From: Candidatus Woesearchaeota archaeon
Lineage (GTDB): Archaea > Nanobdellota > Nanobdellia > SCGC-AAA011-G17 > JAGVZY01
Assembly: GCA_018302225.1 (NCBI GenBank)
Contig: JAGVZY010000004.1
Coordinates: 1-41,309 of the forward strand
DNA: 41,309 nt
Direction of reading: 5' to 3'
In this document: one piece after another, positions 31,272-40,623 of the stretch
How the letters are laid out: every line of letters begins with the position of its first letter
Position numbering within the stretch: the stretch's first letter is position 1
Position numbers and translations under genes: made by a program
The notes under the pieces: generated by a model
The model's database searches: none
What the model was told of the DNA's origin: nothing
The model's input: the letters and a program-made list of their open reading frames with translations, nothing else

Positions 31272-34200
31272 AATAAGTAAAATTGGAATATTAGTATTTT
31301 TACTAGTCTCAATTATATTTACTTCAATATTTATTTTTGCAAACTCTGCACCAAATATTCATTATGCAGAACCTTCAACAGGAAATGTTTGGAGTAATTC
31401 AAAAAATCTTACAGATCAAACTTCTTATGCTCAAGATATACAAATTGCAATTGATAGTTCAGGAAATGTTCATGCGGTGTGGTCAGATACAGAATTAAAC
31501 TCAGACACATCAAATACAGATGAAGTTCATTATTCTATGTATAATACAACTTCGAAAGCTTGGGAAAGAGATTCCTGGCCCTCAGTAGATATAAATTCTC
31601 CTTCATCAAATGCAAGTATTGCAGTAAACTCAACAGATTCACCATTTGTAGTTTGGATAGATTATAGGGACTCAGAAGCTCAAGGAAGAGTTTATTATAA
31701 TATCTATGATGATGCTGCGCAAAATTGGACTAACAATTCTGTTTTAATGGATAATACTTCAGCAAGAGCATATTCGGTTGATGTTGCAATTGGATTTAAT
31801 GATACTATCTTAGTCGTATGGGATGATGATAGAGATACAGATTTATCTGGAAATTATTTTGAAACTTATTATAGGCTATTTAATAATACAATGGAATGGG
31901 AAAATGAAACTAATTTAACTGTAGATGATGATTTAGATACAGGTATTCCAAAAGTTGTAGCAGGTTACGATGATATGTATTATATTGTTTACAATGATTT
32001 CGGAGATAATACCGCTTATGAAGTAGAACTTCGTACAATTAATGCAAGTAATAATTCTTATTCAGATATACCTCCTATAATAACCTCTCCAGATACTGCA
32101 AATTCTTTAAGAGCAGACTTAGCTGTTACAGTAGATAACACAGTTCATGTAGTCTGGGAAGATGCACGCGCAGGTGCTGAAGGAATCTATTATAGAACGT
32201 ATAACCTTGAAACAGATACACTAGGTACAGAAACTTTCTTATCTGGAGGTTATGGTTCATCAGCCGTCAATCCTTCAATCTCTGCAAATGGAACTGATTT
32301 ATTTGTTGTATGGAGATATACAAATGTTTCAACAAGAATGATTGCTTTAACAGAATATAAAAATAGTGCTTGGACAATACCTCAAAATATTTCAATAAAT
32401 AGTGCAACTAATGCCGCAAAACCCGCAGTAGCTTCAGATAAAAATGGAAACGCTTATATTTTTGATTATGATGATTATCCTGGAATTTCAACAGATATAC
32501 CAAATATATTCTTTTTTACTAAAACTAAATCAGAACTAGTAAATATTTCCAAAAGAAGTACAATTTCATTTAATATAACTGCAATAGACACAGACTCAGA
32601 CGCAATTGACTACTTATGGTACTTTGATGATTATGGAAATGCAACTACAGATAACTTCACTTATATTTCAAATGGTTCAGATACAGGATGGCATAATATA
32701 ACTGTTTATGTAAATTCTTCAAATCAATTAGCTACAACAGACTTTTGGAATTTAAGTATATATAATATTATTCCAACTTGTGCAGTCATTCCAACAACAA
32801 GTTGGGTACAAGACACTTCACAAACTTTGAATTTAAGTCTATATATTACAGATTTAGATGAAGATGCAATTAATTATACTTATACAGAAGTAGATAATAT
32901 TGCAATTGCTACAGACAATGATACTGAGATTGCAACTCTTACACCAACAGCAGGATGGACAGGTTCAGTAGGAATAGTTTTCTCGGGGTGGGATGAAGAA
33001 AACGAAGGCGTAGATTGTAGTAATGCTACATTTACAGTAACTGCTTCAACACCAACATCCACTCCAGGTGGAGGTTCTTCTGGCGGTGGTGGTGGAGGAT
33101 CTTCAACAATCTTATCTTGTACAAAACAATGGTCTTGTAGTCAATGGTCTGATTGTACAGAAAAAGGAATTCAAACAAGAACTTGTTCATGTTCTTGCTC
33201 AGATGGAAAATGCTTGGGGGATCATTCAGAATTCAAATTCTGCAGTTATTCCTATGAAATACCTTACGAATTAAAATCCCCTCTTGAAGAAGGTATTGAA
33301 AAAATGTTAAAACAATCAGGTTTAGATTTATCTTTATACCCTGGAATTACAGATAAACTAGAAAAAGATTTAGCAGAATTATTAAAAAAATATAGTTATG
33401 AAGATAAACCAAAAATAAACTTCAAATATGGCGATGAAGGTTTCTCAATTACTGCCGATGATGTAACTATAGATGTAAAATTAAATAAAGACAATGAAGG
33501 AATTTTCACAAAGCCTTCTTTAGACGTTAATATTAACACAACTAAAGGCACATCACACACAGAAGTTCCATCAAAAAGATATTCAATTATAAAGGATTCT
33601 TTCTGGATATTAATTATTTTAGTAATTATATTACTTTTATTATTAATATATGTTTTAATAAAAGATAAAAATGAAAGATGGCATATTTACTTATGGGGAA
33701 GAGCACCAATTTCCAAATGGAAAGAAGAGTGTTCAAAAATAAAAGAACTAGTTAATAAAGGAAATTATTTTGATTCAATGAAAAGATACAAACAAATTTC
33801 AACAGTTTATAAAAAACTTCCTAAATATTATAAGAATTTTGATTCATTCGGAGAAATACATAATCTTCTTATAGATACATATAAAACTATTTCATTAAGA
33901 TTCTTTAAATCAGAAAAAATGCCTGAGTCAAGAGAAGGACAATGGCGTTTAGTATTTAACGAAAAAATTATAAAAGAAAGATTAGAAAGGTTGGACAGTT
34001 TATTAAAACAAGAAAACCTAAACCAATTTGTATTAGAATTCGCATCTTTATTAAAACAATACAAGAAATATTTAGATAATTCCCCGAAACAGGGCCAATT
34101 CCATAGCCAAATGGTTAAATTAGGCAAAGTTTTAGACGAAAAACTTTTAGAAGAGGAAAAACTAAGATTTAATAAGATTAATAGACTTGTCGATATAAAT

Positions 34201-34356
34201 AGAGCGAGTGAAGCCCATATACTATTAAATAAGGCACCCATGGGTTTATTTAGCATTTTAACTATTGAGGATCGCAAATCTATAGAAGAGATAATCAAAG
34301 AGTCAAGAAAGAAGCTTCAAAATGCTACGCTAACAAAAAAACATGAAACTAAATAA
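31264..34356 (+). CDS. Large modular surface protein with cytoplasmic coiled-coil tail
   Basis: A 1030-residue protein. A signal anchor (about residues 7-27) is followed by a sialidase-like beta-propeller of at least five repeats with the pattern VHAVWSD, FVVWIDYRD, LVVWDDDRD, VHVVWEDARA and LFVVWRYT. Then come one or two PKD/cadherin-like domains (about 420-596), a G/S-rich linker (near 601-613), a thrombospondin type 1-like segment (QWSCSQWSDCTEKGIQTRTC), a membrane helix (about 779-800) and a 230-residue charged cytoplasmic tail (helical, tetratricopeptide-like or coiled coil). N-x-S/T sequons are very frequent in the outer part, fitting the glycosyltransferases that follow. The start overlaps the regulator gene by 8 bases. 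Confidence 0.85.
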   Translation: MNKISKIGILVFLLVSIIFTSIFIFANSAPNIHYAEPSTGNVWSNSKNLTDQTSYAQDIQIAIDSSGNVHAVWSDTELNSDTSNTDEVHYSMYNTTSKAWERDSWPSVDINSPSSNASIAVNSTDSPFVVWIDYRDSEAQGRVYYNIYDDAAQNWTNNSVLMDNTSARAYSVDVAIGFNDTILVVWDDDRDTDLSGNYFETYYRLFNNTMEWENETNLTVDDDLDTGIPKVVAGYDDMYYIVYNDFGDNTAYEVELRTINASNNSYSDIPPIITSPDTANSLRADLAVTVDNTVHVVWEDARAGAEGIYYRTYNLETDTLGTETFLSGGYGSSAVNPSISANGTDLFVVWRYTNVSTRMIALTEYKNSAWTIPQNISINSATNAAKPAVASDKNGNAYIFDYDDYPGISTDIPNIFFFTKTKSELVNISKRSTISFNITAIDTDSDAIDYLWYFDDYGNATTDNFTYISNGSDTGWHNITVYVNSSNQLATTDFWNLSIYNIIPTCAVIPTTSWVQDTSQTLNLSLYITDLDEDAINYTYTEVDNIAIATDNDTEIATLTPTAGWTGSVGIVFSGWDEENEGVDCSNATFTVTASTPTSTPGGGSSGGGGGGSSTILSCTKQWSCSQWSDCTEKGIQTRTCSCSCSDGKCLGDHSEFKFCSYSYEIPYELKSPLEEGIEKMLKQSGLDLSLYPGITDKLEKDLAELLKKYSYEDKPKINFKYGDEGFSITADDVTIDVKLNKDNEGIFTKPSLDVNINTTKGTSHTEVPSKRYSIIKDSFWILIILVIILLLLLIYVLIKDKNERWHIYLWGRAPISKWKEECSKIKELVNKGNYFDSMKRYKQISTVYKKLPKYYKNFDSFGEIHNLLIDTYKTISLRFFKSEKMPESREGQWRLVFNEKIIKERLERLDSLLKQENLNQFVLEFASLLKQYKKYLDNSPKQGQFHSQMVKLGKVLDEKLLEEEKLRFNKINRLVDINRASEAHILLNKAPMGLFSILTIEDRKSIEEIIKESRKKLQNATLTKKHETK

Positions 34357-35806
34357 ATATATAATTGCATTGATTTTTGTAATCCTTCTATCCAGATTTA
34401 TCTTCGAGTTTTCAACACCTGAGTTTAGTAATGGAAAGTCTTATTTTTATATAAAGCAAATAGAAAGTATCAAAGATACAGGTAAAGTTTCTCAGACAGA
34501 AGCTCAGAATATAAATTTGCTTACTCTTTCCCCATTATTTTCCTATCTATTAGTACCTTTTTCAATATTTGGAAATGGGGGTATTAAAATATTTATATCT
34601 TTACTAATTGTATTTGCAGCAATAGTTTTATTTTATTTTTCAAAATTATTTTGTAAAGACGAAAAAATTTGTTTTATCTCAACTTTACTTTTTAGTTTTT
34701 CCCCCGTATTATTTAAAATAACCTTAAACAAAATATCTCTTATTCCTATCATTTTATTTTTAATGCTTGGAATAATTTATTTTTCTTTAAATCTCAAATT
34801 TAAAAACAATATAACCTATTTTATTATACTTTCATTTATATTGGCCTTAATCTCTCCAATGTCCATTTTAATTGCTTTTGCATTAATAATTTATTTATTA
34901 CTTATGTTATCTGAGTCAATGAAACTTGAAAGACTTAAAGGAGAAGCGATTATTTTCTGTATCTTTGCAATTATATTCTCCAATCTTTTAATTTATAAGA
35001 ATGTTTTATTTAGTTCAGGATTACAAGGATTAACGCAGAATACTCCTTTAGATCCATTAAACATAGAATTTGCTAGTCTAAGTATAATAAATCTAATTTT
35101 AAGTGTAGGAGTTTTAATCTTAATCTTTGGCATAATTGGTTTAATAGCTTCAATCTATTCAAAACCTCCAGAGTATGTTCTTATAAACTTAGCATTCATA
35201 ATCTCAACAATTATACTTCTCATATCCAGGACTATCAACCCCTATATCGGTTTACTCATTTTAATAGCTCCACTAACATTATTTTCTGCAAAAGGGCTTG
35301 AATTATTATATGAATATTATAAAAAAACCAAACTTATTAGATTTAAAAGAGGTTTTTATATATTTATTATCCTTTTATTTTTAATTTCAAATGTTTATCT
35401 TAGTTTAGATGCAGGAAATCAAACTATAAAAAATTCAATTACTTCAGAAGAAATAAATACTCTTCAATGGTTAAAGGATAACCTCCCAAAATCTGCTCTT
35501 ATTTTAACCTCGCCAGAAGAAAGCCATCTTATAACTTATTTTATAGAAAGAAAAACCGTTTGGGATGATTATACTCTTTCTAGAATAGAAATAGAAGAAA
35601 AAACAAAAGATATACAAACTATTTATACCACCAATTCAGAAACAAAGGCATTAAATTTAATAAAAAAGTATGAGATAAATTATATATATTTTTCAAATTT
35701 AACAAAAGAAAAATATTTAGTTAAAGAAATAGAATATGCAAATGACAAAACTTGCTTTGAAAGAATCAGGAATGGAAACCCAGAAATCATCAAAATCCAG
35801 TGCTAA
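34343..35806 (+). CDS. GT-C-like membrane glycosyltransferase 1
   Basis: A 487-residue polytopic protein with about 10-12 membrane helices and a soluble C-terminal domain of about 120 residues. The first outside loop, STPEFSNGKSYFYIKQIESI, resembles the acidic first loop of STT3/GT-C enzymes but lacks a clear DxD. The C-terminal domain, TLQWLKDNLPKSALILTS then YFIERKTVWDDYT, is like those of dolichol-dependent transferases. It is a paralogue of the next gene. Its start lies 14 bases inside the surface-protein gene. A role in glycosylating that protein is inferred from context. Confidence 0.75.
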   Translation: MKLNKYIIALIFVILLSRFIFEFSTPEFSNGKSYFYIKQIESIKDTGKVSQTEAQNINLLTLSPLFSYLLVPFSIFGNGGIKIFISLLIVFAAIVLFYFSKLFCKDEKICFISTLLFSFSPVLFKITLNKISLIPIILFLMLGIIYFSLNLKFKNNITYFIILSFILALISPMSILIAFALIIYLLLMLSESMKLERLKGEAIIFCIFAIIFSNLLIYKNVLFSSGLQGLTQNTPLDPLNIEFASLSIINLILSVGVLILIFGIIGLIASIYSKPPEYVLINLAFIISTIILLISRTINPYIGLLILIAPLTLFSAKGLELLYEYYKKTKLIRFKRGFYIFIILLFLISNVYLSLDAGNQTIKNSITSEEINTLQWLKDNLPKSALILTSPEESHLITYFIERKTVWDDYTLSRIEIEEKTKDIQTIYTTNSETKALNLIKKYEINYIYFSNLTKEKYLVKEIEYANDKTCFERIRNGNPEIIKIQC

Positions 35807-37196
35807 ACTAATAACCTATCTTGCACTGGTTTTGTTCTGTCTAGTTATACTTCTCTTGCCTAATATTCTTAGAAACTCAGAATATCCACCTGGAGAAGAA
35901 GCTTACTATCACTACAGATTTGCAAAAATGTTGGGGGCAGAAAAAATATCTGATAACTTAAGTTATTCAGGCAGGGACAATTTTATGCCTCTTTCCACAC
36001 CTTATTTATTGTATATTTTAAATAAGACTTTTAATATAGGTCTATTTAATGCAGGAAGAATTTTCTTATTAATTCTAGGTTTGATTAGTTTCACTTTCTT
36101 TTATTTAATTTTAGAAAAATTTGAATATAATATAAAATCCTTAAGCTCTTTAATATTAATAATTTCTCCACCCTTTATTTATCTTTACACAGTTTTAACC
36201 AGATTTGCATTACCAATTACTTTACTTTTGATTATTATTTACCTTTTTATAAAAAACAAAAAAAATCTTTTTATCATCTTAAATATACTGTTAGCTTTAG
36301 TAGATATTTATTTTGCATTAATTTGTATAACTGGATTTTTATTGGTTTCACTTTTCTATAAGAAAGCAGATACAAAAAAGACACTCATCCTACTAGTTTT
36401 AGAATTGGCATTAGTCCCTATACTTTGGAATTTTTTTGCACCAACCAATTCAGTAATTCAACTTAGAACATTAATTTTTGATTTTGGTGCTACTTATGGA
36501 TTAAGTTTATTTGCTATTTTAACTGTATTTTCAAGCATTTTCTTTTTTTGGAAAAAGAAAAAAGAATTTTATATTCCTTACTTTTTATTAATACCGGGAC
36601 TAATTTTGTTGATATTTGAACATTGGGCAATATTTTTACTTTCTTTTATAATTGCTTTTATCTCTGCTTATGCTATAATCTTAATGATAAATGATAAATG
36701 GGAAAGCTATCTTATTAAGAATTTAACAATCTGGATTTTAATATGTGGGATTATCTTTTCAGGTGCATCATTCATAACACACTCCTTCAATTTAGAACCC
36801 ACTCAAGCAACAGTGAATTCATTTTCCTATCTAAACGAACTAAATAATGATAGTATTATTCTTTCATCAAAAGATAATGGTTATTTAATAAACTATTTTG
36901 GAAAAAAGAATTTCTATGATGATTTTAGTTTTGGTGTAGAAAAGAAAGATAACTTAGTAAATGATATTTTCTTAAGCTCTAAAAATCTTGAAGACATTTT
37001 AACCTATTTAAATAATACAAATCTAGATTACATCTTAATAACCACCGAAATGAAAAGACAAATATGGAATAACGAAGAAAAAGGTCTAATCTTTGTTTTG
37101 AATATTTTGCAAAAAAACCCGAATGATAACTTTAAAAGAATATACAAAGATGAAAATATTGAAATTTGGAGATATAATAAAGGAGAAATACAATGA
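35772..37196 (+). CDS. GT-C-like membrane glycosyltransferase 2
   Basis: A 474-residue polytopic protein with around ten membrane helices. The first loop, YPPGEEAYYHYRFAKML, has the acidic residues and YYHYR typical of GT-C enzymes using polyprenyl-linked sugars. The C-terminal soluble part, NDSIILSSKDNGYLINYF then FYDDFSFG, aligns with the same region of the upstream paralogue. ATG 35772 is chosen to limit overlap (35 bases); ATG 35736 or 35742 are alternatives with no better ribosome site. Which sugar or lipid is used cannot be said. Confidence 0.75.
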   Translation: METQKSSKSSAKLITYLALVLFCLVILLLPNILRNSEYPPGEEAYYHYRFAKMLGAEKISDNLSYSGRDNFMPLSTPYLLYILNKTFNIGLFNAGRIFLLILGLISFTFFYLILEKFEYNIKSLSSLILIISPPFIYLYTVLTRFALPITLLLIIIYLFIKNKKNLFIILNILLALVDIYFALICITGFLLVSLFYKKADTKKTLILLVLELALVPILWNFFAPTNSVIQLRTLIFDFGATYGLSLFAILTVFSSIFFFWKKKKEFYIPYFLLIPGLILLIFEHWAIFLLSFIIAFISAYAIILMINDKWESYLIKNLTIWILICGIIFSGASFITHSFNLEPTQATVNSFSYLNELNNDSIILSSKDNGYLINYFGKKNFYDDFSFGVEKKDNLVNDIFLSSKNLEDILTYLNNTNLDYILITTEMKRQIWNNEEKGLIFVLNILQKNPNDNFKRIYKDENIEIWRYNKGEIQ

Positions 37197-38419
37197 TTAC
37201 TGCTATAATCTGGTTTGCTTCCTTTGTCATGTTATTTATGACTACTTTTTGGTTTAGCATTCTTCTATTTAATGGAATTAAACAAGAAAAAACCAATCTT
37301 AACATTTTATTAAATTATCCTTTAGTGACTATTGCCATCCCTTGTTATAACGAGGAAAAAAAGATTATTAACACTTTAAATTCTATTTTTTTATTAAATT
37401 ACAAAAACATAGAAGTAATCGTAGCCGATGATGGTAGCAAAGATAATACTTTAAATTTAGTCAAGAATTTTTCAAAAACACATTCGTTAACAATAATCTC
37501 TTTAAATCATAAAGGCAAAGCACATGCGTTAAATAAAACTCTTGAAATTTCAAAAGGAGAATTTTTTTCAAATGTAGACGCTGATTCAGAAGTGCAACCT
37601 GAAACTTTAAGTTTATTATTACCCCATTTTTCAGATGAATCAATTGCTGCCACAGTTCCTTTTATGCAAATAAAGAATCCTAAAAAAATAATAAGCAAGA
37701 TACAAAAAATAGAATATCTTATTGCTGGAGTAATAAGATCTTTGATGTCTTCAATAGAAACCCTTCATTTAACTCATGGAGTAATGACAGTATATAGAAC
37801 TTCTTTATTGAAAAAACTTGGGGGATTTGATGAATTAACTTTAACAGATGATTTTGAAATGGGTATGCGTTTAATTTATCATGGTTATAAAATAAAGATG
37901 GAAGCAAAAGCCGCAGTATTTACTCACCCCCCATTAACATTTAAAGCCTTGTGGAGGCAAAGAGTGCGGTGGTTTAGGGGATATATAAGACACCATATTC
38001 AATATAGTAAGATGTTCTTAAATCAAAGATATGGTATGATGGGTAAATTTCAATTTCCAATAAATATTTTATATCCTTTAATTATAATTGCCCTAACTTC
38101 ACTTACTTTAATAACTCTCTTTAAAACTTTAAGAATAAAATTAATGGAGCTATTTAGTTTAGGATTTTCAGCTTTAAATATTAATTTTTTGGGCGTAAAA
38201 GAAACTTTGCTCTCTCTAGATTATAAATTAATTTTTCCAATCGTAGTTATGCTAATCTTAGGAATTTATATTTTTTACATCTCCCATATTTTAAATAAGG
38301 AAAAAATCAAGAGCCCATTCGTTATATTTATATTCTTTGTTATTTATCCTTACATTATTGCTTCACACTGGGTTTCAGCATTTATTAATGAAACAGGAAA
38401 TTTAAAGAAAAAATGGTAA
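37193..38419 (+). CDS. GT2-family membrane glycosyltransferase
   Basis: A 408-residue enzyme of the GT2 type: one N-terminal helix, a cytoplasmic GT-A domain and C-terminal helices. The motifs are VTIAIPCYNEEKKI, VADDGSKDNT, NVDADSEVQPE (donor and metal binding), LTDDFEMGMRL (catalytic base) and WRQRVRWFRGY (the QxxRW motif seen in processive or BcsA-like enzymes). It starts with an ATGA overlap behind AAAGGAGA. It could extend a surface polysaccharide or prime a lipid-linked glycan for the neighbouring GT-C proteins. Confidence 0.9.
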   Translation: MITAIIWFASFVMLFMTTFWFSILLFNGIKQEKTNLNILLNYPLVTIAIPCYNEEKKIINTLNSIFLLNYKNIEVIVADDGSKDNTLNLVKNFSKTHSLTIISLNHKGKAHALNKTLEISKGEFFSNVDADSEVQPETLSLLLPHFSDESIAATVPFMQIKNPKKIISKIQKIEYLIAGVIRSLMSSIETLHLTHGVMTVYRTSLLKKLGGFDELTLTDDFEMGMRLIYHGYKIKMEAKAAVFTHPPLTFKALWRQRVRWFRGYIRHHIQYSKMFLNQRYGMMGKFQFPINILYPLIIIALTSLTLITLFKTLRIKLMELFSLGFSALNINFLGVKETLLSLDYKLIFPIVVMLILGIYIFYISHILNKEKIKSPFVIFIFFVIYPYIIASHWVSAFINETGNLKKKW

Positions 38420-39054
38420 GTCGAACAAAACTATTGATTGGAAGTTTTATATTTACTTTAGTTGTTTTTATAATTGGTTTATTTATCGGTTTTCAGATGG
38501 ATAAATTAAGAGTAAATGATCTTTCAAATCTTCTAAGTGAGAGTGATTTAAATTCTCAAAGTTATCTCATTAATCAAGACTTTTATTCTGTATTTGGTGG
38601 AGATTGGTGTAAAAATGCACTCCCTCTTGCAGAAAAAGTATCTTTAGAGTCCGTAAGGGTTGGAAGACTTCTATCTTCCTATGAATCAAAAAAATTTTAT
38701 AATGAAGATGAATATAATTATTTAAAAAGAAAGTATTTCTTATTAGAATTAAATGCATTTATACTTTTTACAAAAATGAATCAAAATTGTAAAACTAAAA
38801 ATCATATGATTCTATTTTTTTATGATATTGACCAAGGTTCTTCTATTGCACAAGGTACCAATCTAGATGAATTAGTTGAAGAGAATAAATTGGTTTATGT
38901 TTTTTCTTTTGATAGAACCTACACTCAAGAACCGCTTTTAGAGTCGATTAAAACCCAATATAATATTACCAAATCTCCTACTCTAATAATTAATTCAAAC
39001 AAAAAATTAGAAGGGTTTACAACCTATAAAGAGATATTAAACTCTTTAAATTAA
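38413..39054 (+). CDS. Membrane-anchored thioredoxin-fold-like protein without CxxC
   Basis: A 213-residue protein with one N-terminal membrane helix (about residues 7-28) and a soluble domain outside. The second half looks like a thioredoxin fold: strand MILFFYDI (near 131), then DLDELVEENKLVYVFSFDRT and the cis-proline segment TKSPTLIINSNKKLEG. The place where a catalytic CxxC would follow the first strand holds no cysteines, so it should not be an oxidoreductase. Isolated cysteines at about 73 and 126 remain. The start overlaps the GT2 gene by 7 bases; it is last in the operon. Confidence 0.65.
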   Translation: MVSRTKLLIGSFIFTLVVFIIGLFIGFQMDKLRVNDLSNLLSESDLNSQSYLINQDFYSVFGGDWCKNALPLAEKVSLESVRVGRLLSSYESKKFYNEDEYNYLKRKYFLLELNAFILFTKMNQNCKTKNHMILFFYDIDQGSSIAQGTNLDELVEENKLVYVFSFDRTYTQEPLLESIKTQYNITKSPTLIINSNKKLEGFTTYKEILNSLN

Positions 39055-39055
39055 G

Positions 39056-39457
39056 ATGCAATGTGAAATATGCGGTTTTTCCGGACAGCTTTATAAAGCG
39101 AAAGTAGAAAGTACTTTAATGAATTTATGCGCTAATTGTTTAAAATATGGAAAACCTATCGAATATTTAAAGGAAAATAATCCTCTTTCCCAAATGCAGC
39201 ATAAAAAAAATACTATTCTTAAATTCAAAGAAAATATTTCATCTGATTTTAAAGATGAACCGCTATATATAGAAAATCTTGGGAAAAGAGTAAAGCAATT
39301 AAGAGAAAAATTAAACTTAAAACAATCCGAATTAGCTCAAAAAATATCAGAAAAAGAAAGTATAATTCATAAAATAGAATCCGATTCAGAAGATCCTTCA
39401 ATCCAAGTAATAAGAAAATTAGAAAGATTTTTCAAAGTTAAATTAATAGAAAAATAA
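39056..39457 (+). CDS. MBF1-like transcription factor (zinc ribbon plus helix-turn-helix)
   Basis: A 133-residue protein with CEICGFSG and CANCLKYG, an N-terminal zinc ribbon, a linker and a Cro/C1-type helix-turn-helix, RVKQLREKLNLKQSELAQKI (residues about 80-99), followed by IHKIESDSEDPSIQVIRKLE. This is the layout of archaeal multiprotein bridging factor 1. The role of the archaeal protein is less clear than the eukaryotic one; ribosome association has been suggested for it. It starts one base after the preceding gene and is followed one base later by a methyltransferase. Confidence 0.88.
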   Translation: MQCEICGFSGQLYKAKVESTLMNLCANCLKYGKPIEYLKENNPLSQMQHKKNTILKFKENISSDFKDEPLYIENLGKRVKQLREKLNLKQSELAQKISEKESIIHKIESDSEDPSIQVIRKLERFFKVKLIEK

Positions 39458-39458
39458 A

Positions 39459-40079
39459 ATGGTATCTAAAAAAGAAGTGGAAATTTTAATTTCAAAATTA
39501 GAAGATTTCAATTCTCCTAATCCTAAATTAGAACAATATTCCACCCCATCAGAAATAGCTTCAGAAATGGTTTGGATAGCTTATTTAAACAAAAATATAG
39601 AGAATCAAATCATCGCAGATTTAGGTTGTGGTACAGGAATACTTGGAATTTGTGCTCTTCTCTTAGGTGCAAAAAAAGTTTACTTTGTAGATATCTCAAA
39701 AAAAGTCTTAATTCAAGCTCAAAAAAATTTAAAATATCTAGAATTAGAAACTAAAAAGAAATTTAATGCAGAATTTCTAAATTTGAATGTAGAAGAATTC
39801 AATAAAGAAATTGATACTATTTTAGAAAATCCTCCTTTTGGTGTTCAAAATAAAAATGCAGATAGAATATTTATAGAAGTCGCATTAAAAAAATCCAAAT
39901 ACTCCTATATTTTAACAAATTCAAAAACAGATAATTTTATTGATAATCTTCTTAAAAATAATAAATATAAAAAGATTAAGCAATTTGAATTTACATTAAA
40001 AAAGACAATGTTTTTTCATAAAAAAAATAAATATCATATTGATGTAAGCTTATGGTTTGTTGAAAATGATAAAAAATAA
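39459..40079 (+). CDS. METTL5-like N6-adenine rRNA methyltransferase
   Basis: A 206-residue class I methyltransferase. The AdoMet motif is IADLGCGTGILGICALLLGA, followed by VYFVDIS and the catalytic NPPFGVQNKNADRIF, typical of N6-adenine enzymes and matching the archaeal METTL5 family (COG2263), which acts on small-subunit rRNA. The upstream QYSTPSEIASEMVWIAY also matches the family. The enzyme normally works with a Trm112 partner, which is not seen in the window. It overlaps the AMMECR1 gene by 14 bases. Confidence 0.88.
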   Translation: MVSKKEVEILISKLEDFNSPNPKLEQYSTPSEIASEMVWIAYLNKNIENQIIADLGCGTGILGICALLLGAKKVYFVDISKKVLIQAQKNLKYLELETKKKFNAEFLNLNVEEFNKEIDTILENPPFGVQNKNADRIFIEVALKKSKYSYILTNSKTDNFIDNLLKNNKYKKIKQFEFTLKKTMFFHKKNKYHIDVSLWFVENDKK

Positions 40080-40578
40080 AAAAATATTTTTAGAAGCTGT
40101 GAAAGAAGCAATTTTAAATCCAGATTTTAATTTTACAGGTTTTCCAGAGAAGAAAGGCATTTTTGTGACTCTTAAAAAACACGGAAATCTAAGAGGTTGT
40201 ATTGGATTTATAGAACCTATTTATCCTTTAGACAAAGCATTAGTTGAAGCATCAAGACTTGCAGCATTTGAAGACCCAAGATTTCCAGTTTTAAAAAAAG
40301 AAGAAGTAAAAGATTTAGAAATAGAAATAAGTATTTTATCAAAACCTCTTCAAGTAAAAAATATTAAAGAAATAAAACTTGGAAGGGATGGTTTGATAAT
40401 TGAACAAGGGTATAACAAAGGTTTGTTGCTTCCACAAGTCTTTACAGAATTTAATATAACCTCAATTGAAGACGCACTATCTATGACTTGTGAAAAAGCA
40501 GGACTTCCAGAAGATGCTTGGAAGTCTAAATTAACAAGAATTTACAGATTTGAAGCAGAAATTATTTCTGAAACATAG
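40066..40578 (+). CDS. AMMECR1-domain protein
   Basis: A 170-residue AMMECR1-family protein. The signature LRGCIGF appears at about residues 40-46, with SRLAAFEDPRFPVL, EIEISILS and GLLLPQV after it. The family is widely conserved but has no established reaction in archaea. ATG 40066 is chosen over TTG 40057; the gene begins inside the methyltransferase gene. The C-terminal half carries a single cysteine in LSMTCEKAGLP, as in other archaeal members. Confidence 0.9.
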   Translation: MIKNKKIFLEAVKEAILNPDFNFTGFPEKKGIFVTLKKHGNLRGCIGFIEPIYPLDKALVEASRLAAFEDPRFPVLKKEEVKDLEIEISILSKPLQVKNIKEIKLGRDGLIIEQGYNKGLLLPQVFTEFNITSIEDALSMTCEKAGLPEDAWKSKLTRIYRFEAEIISET

Positions 40579-40623
40579 AAACCTTTTTATTTCTGAGCTT
40601 TAATTTTAAACTATACTTAAAAA

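Noticed and set aside
33828-34298. Minus-strand 156-codon frame inside the 1030-residue gene
   Set aside because: It is antisense to the coiled-coil tail, serine/leucine-rich as expected from lysine/glutamate codons reversed, with no start signal.
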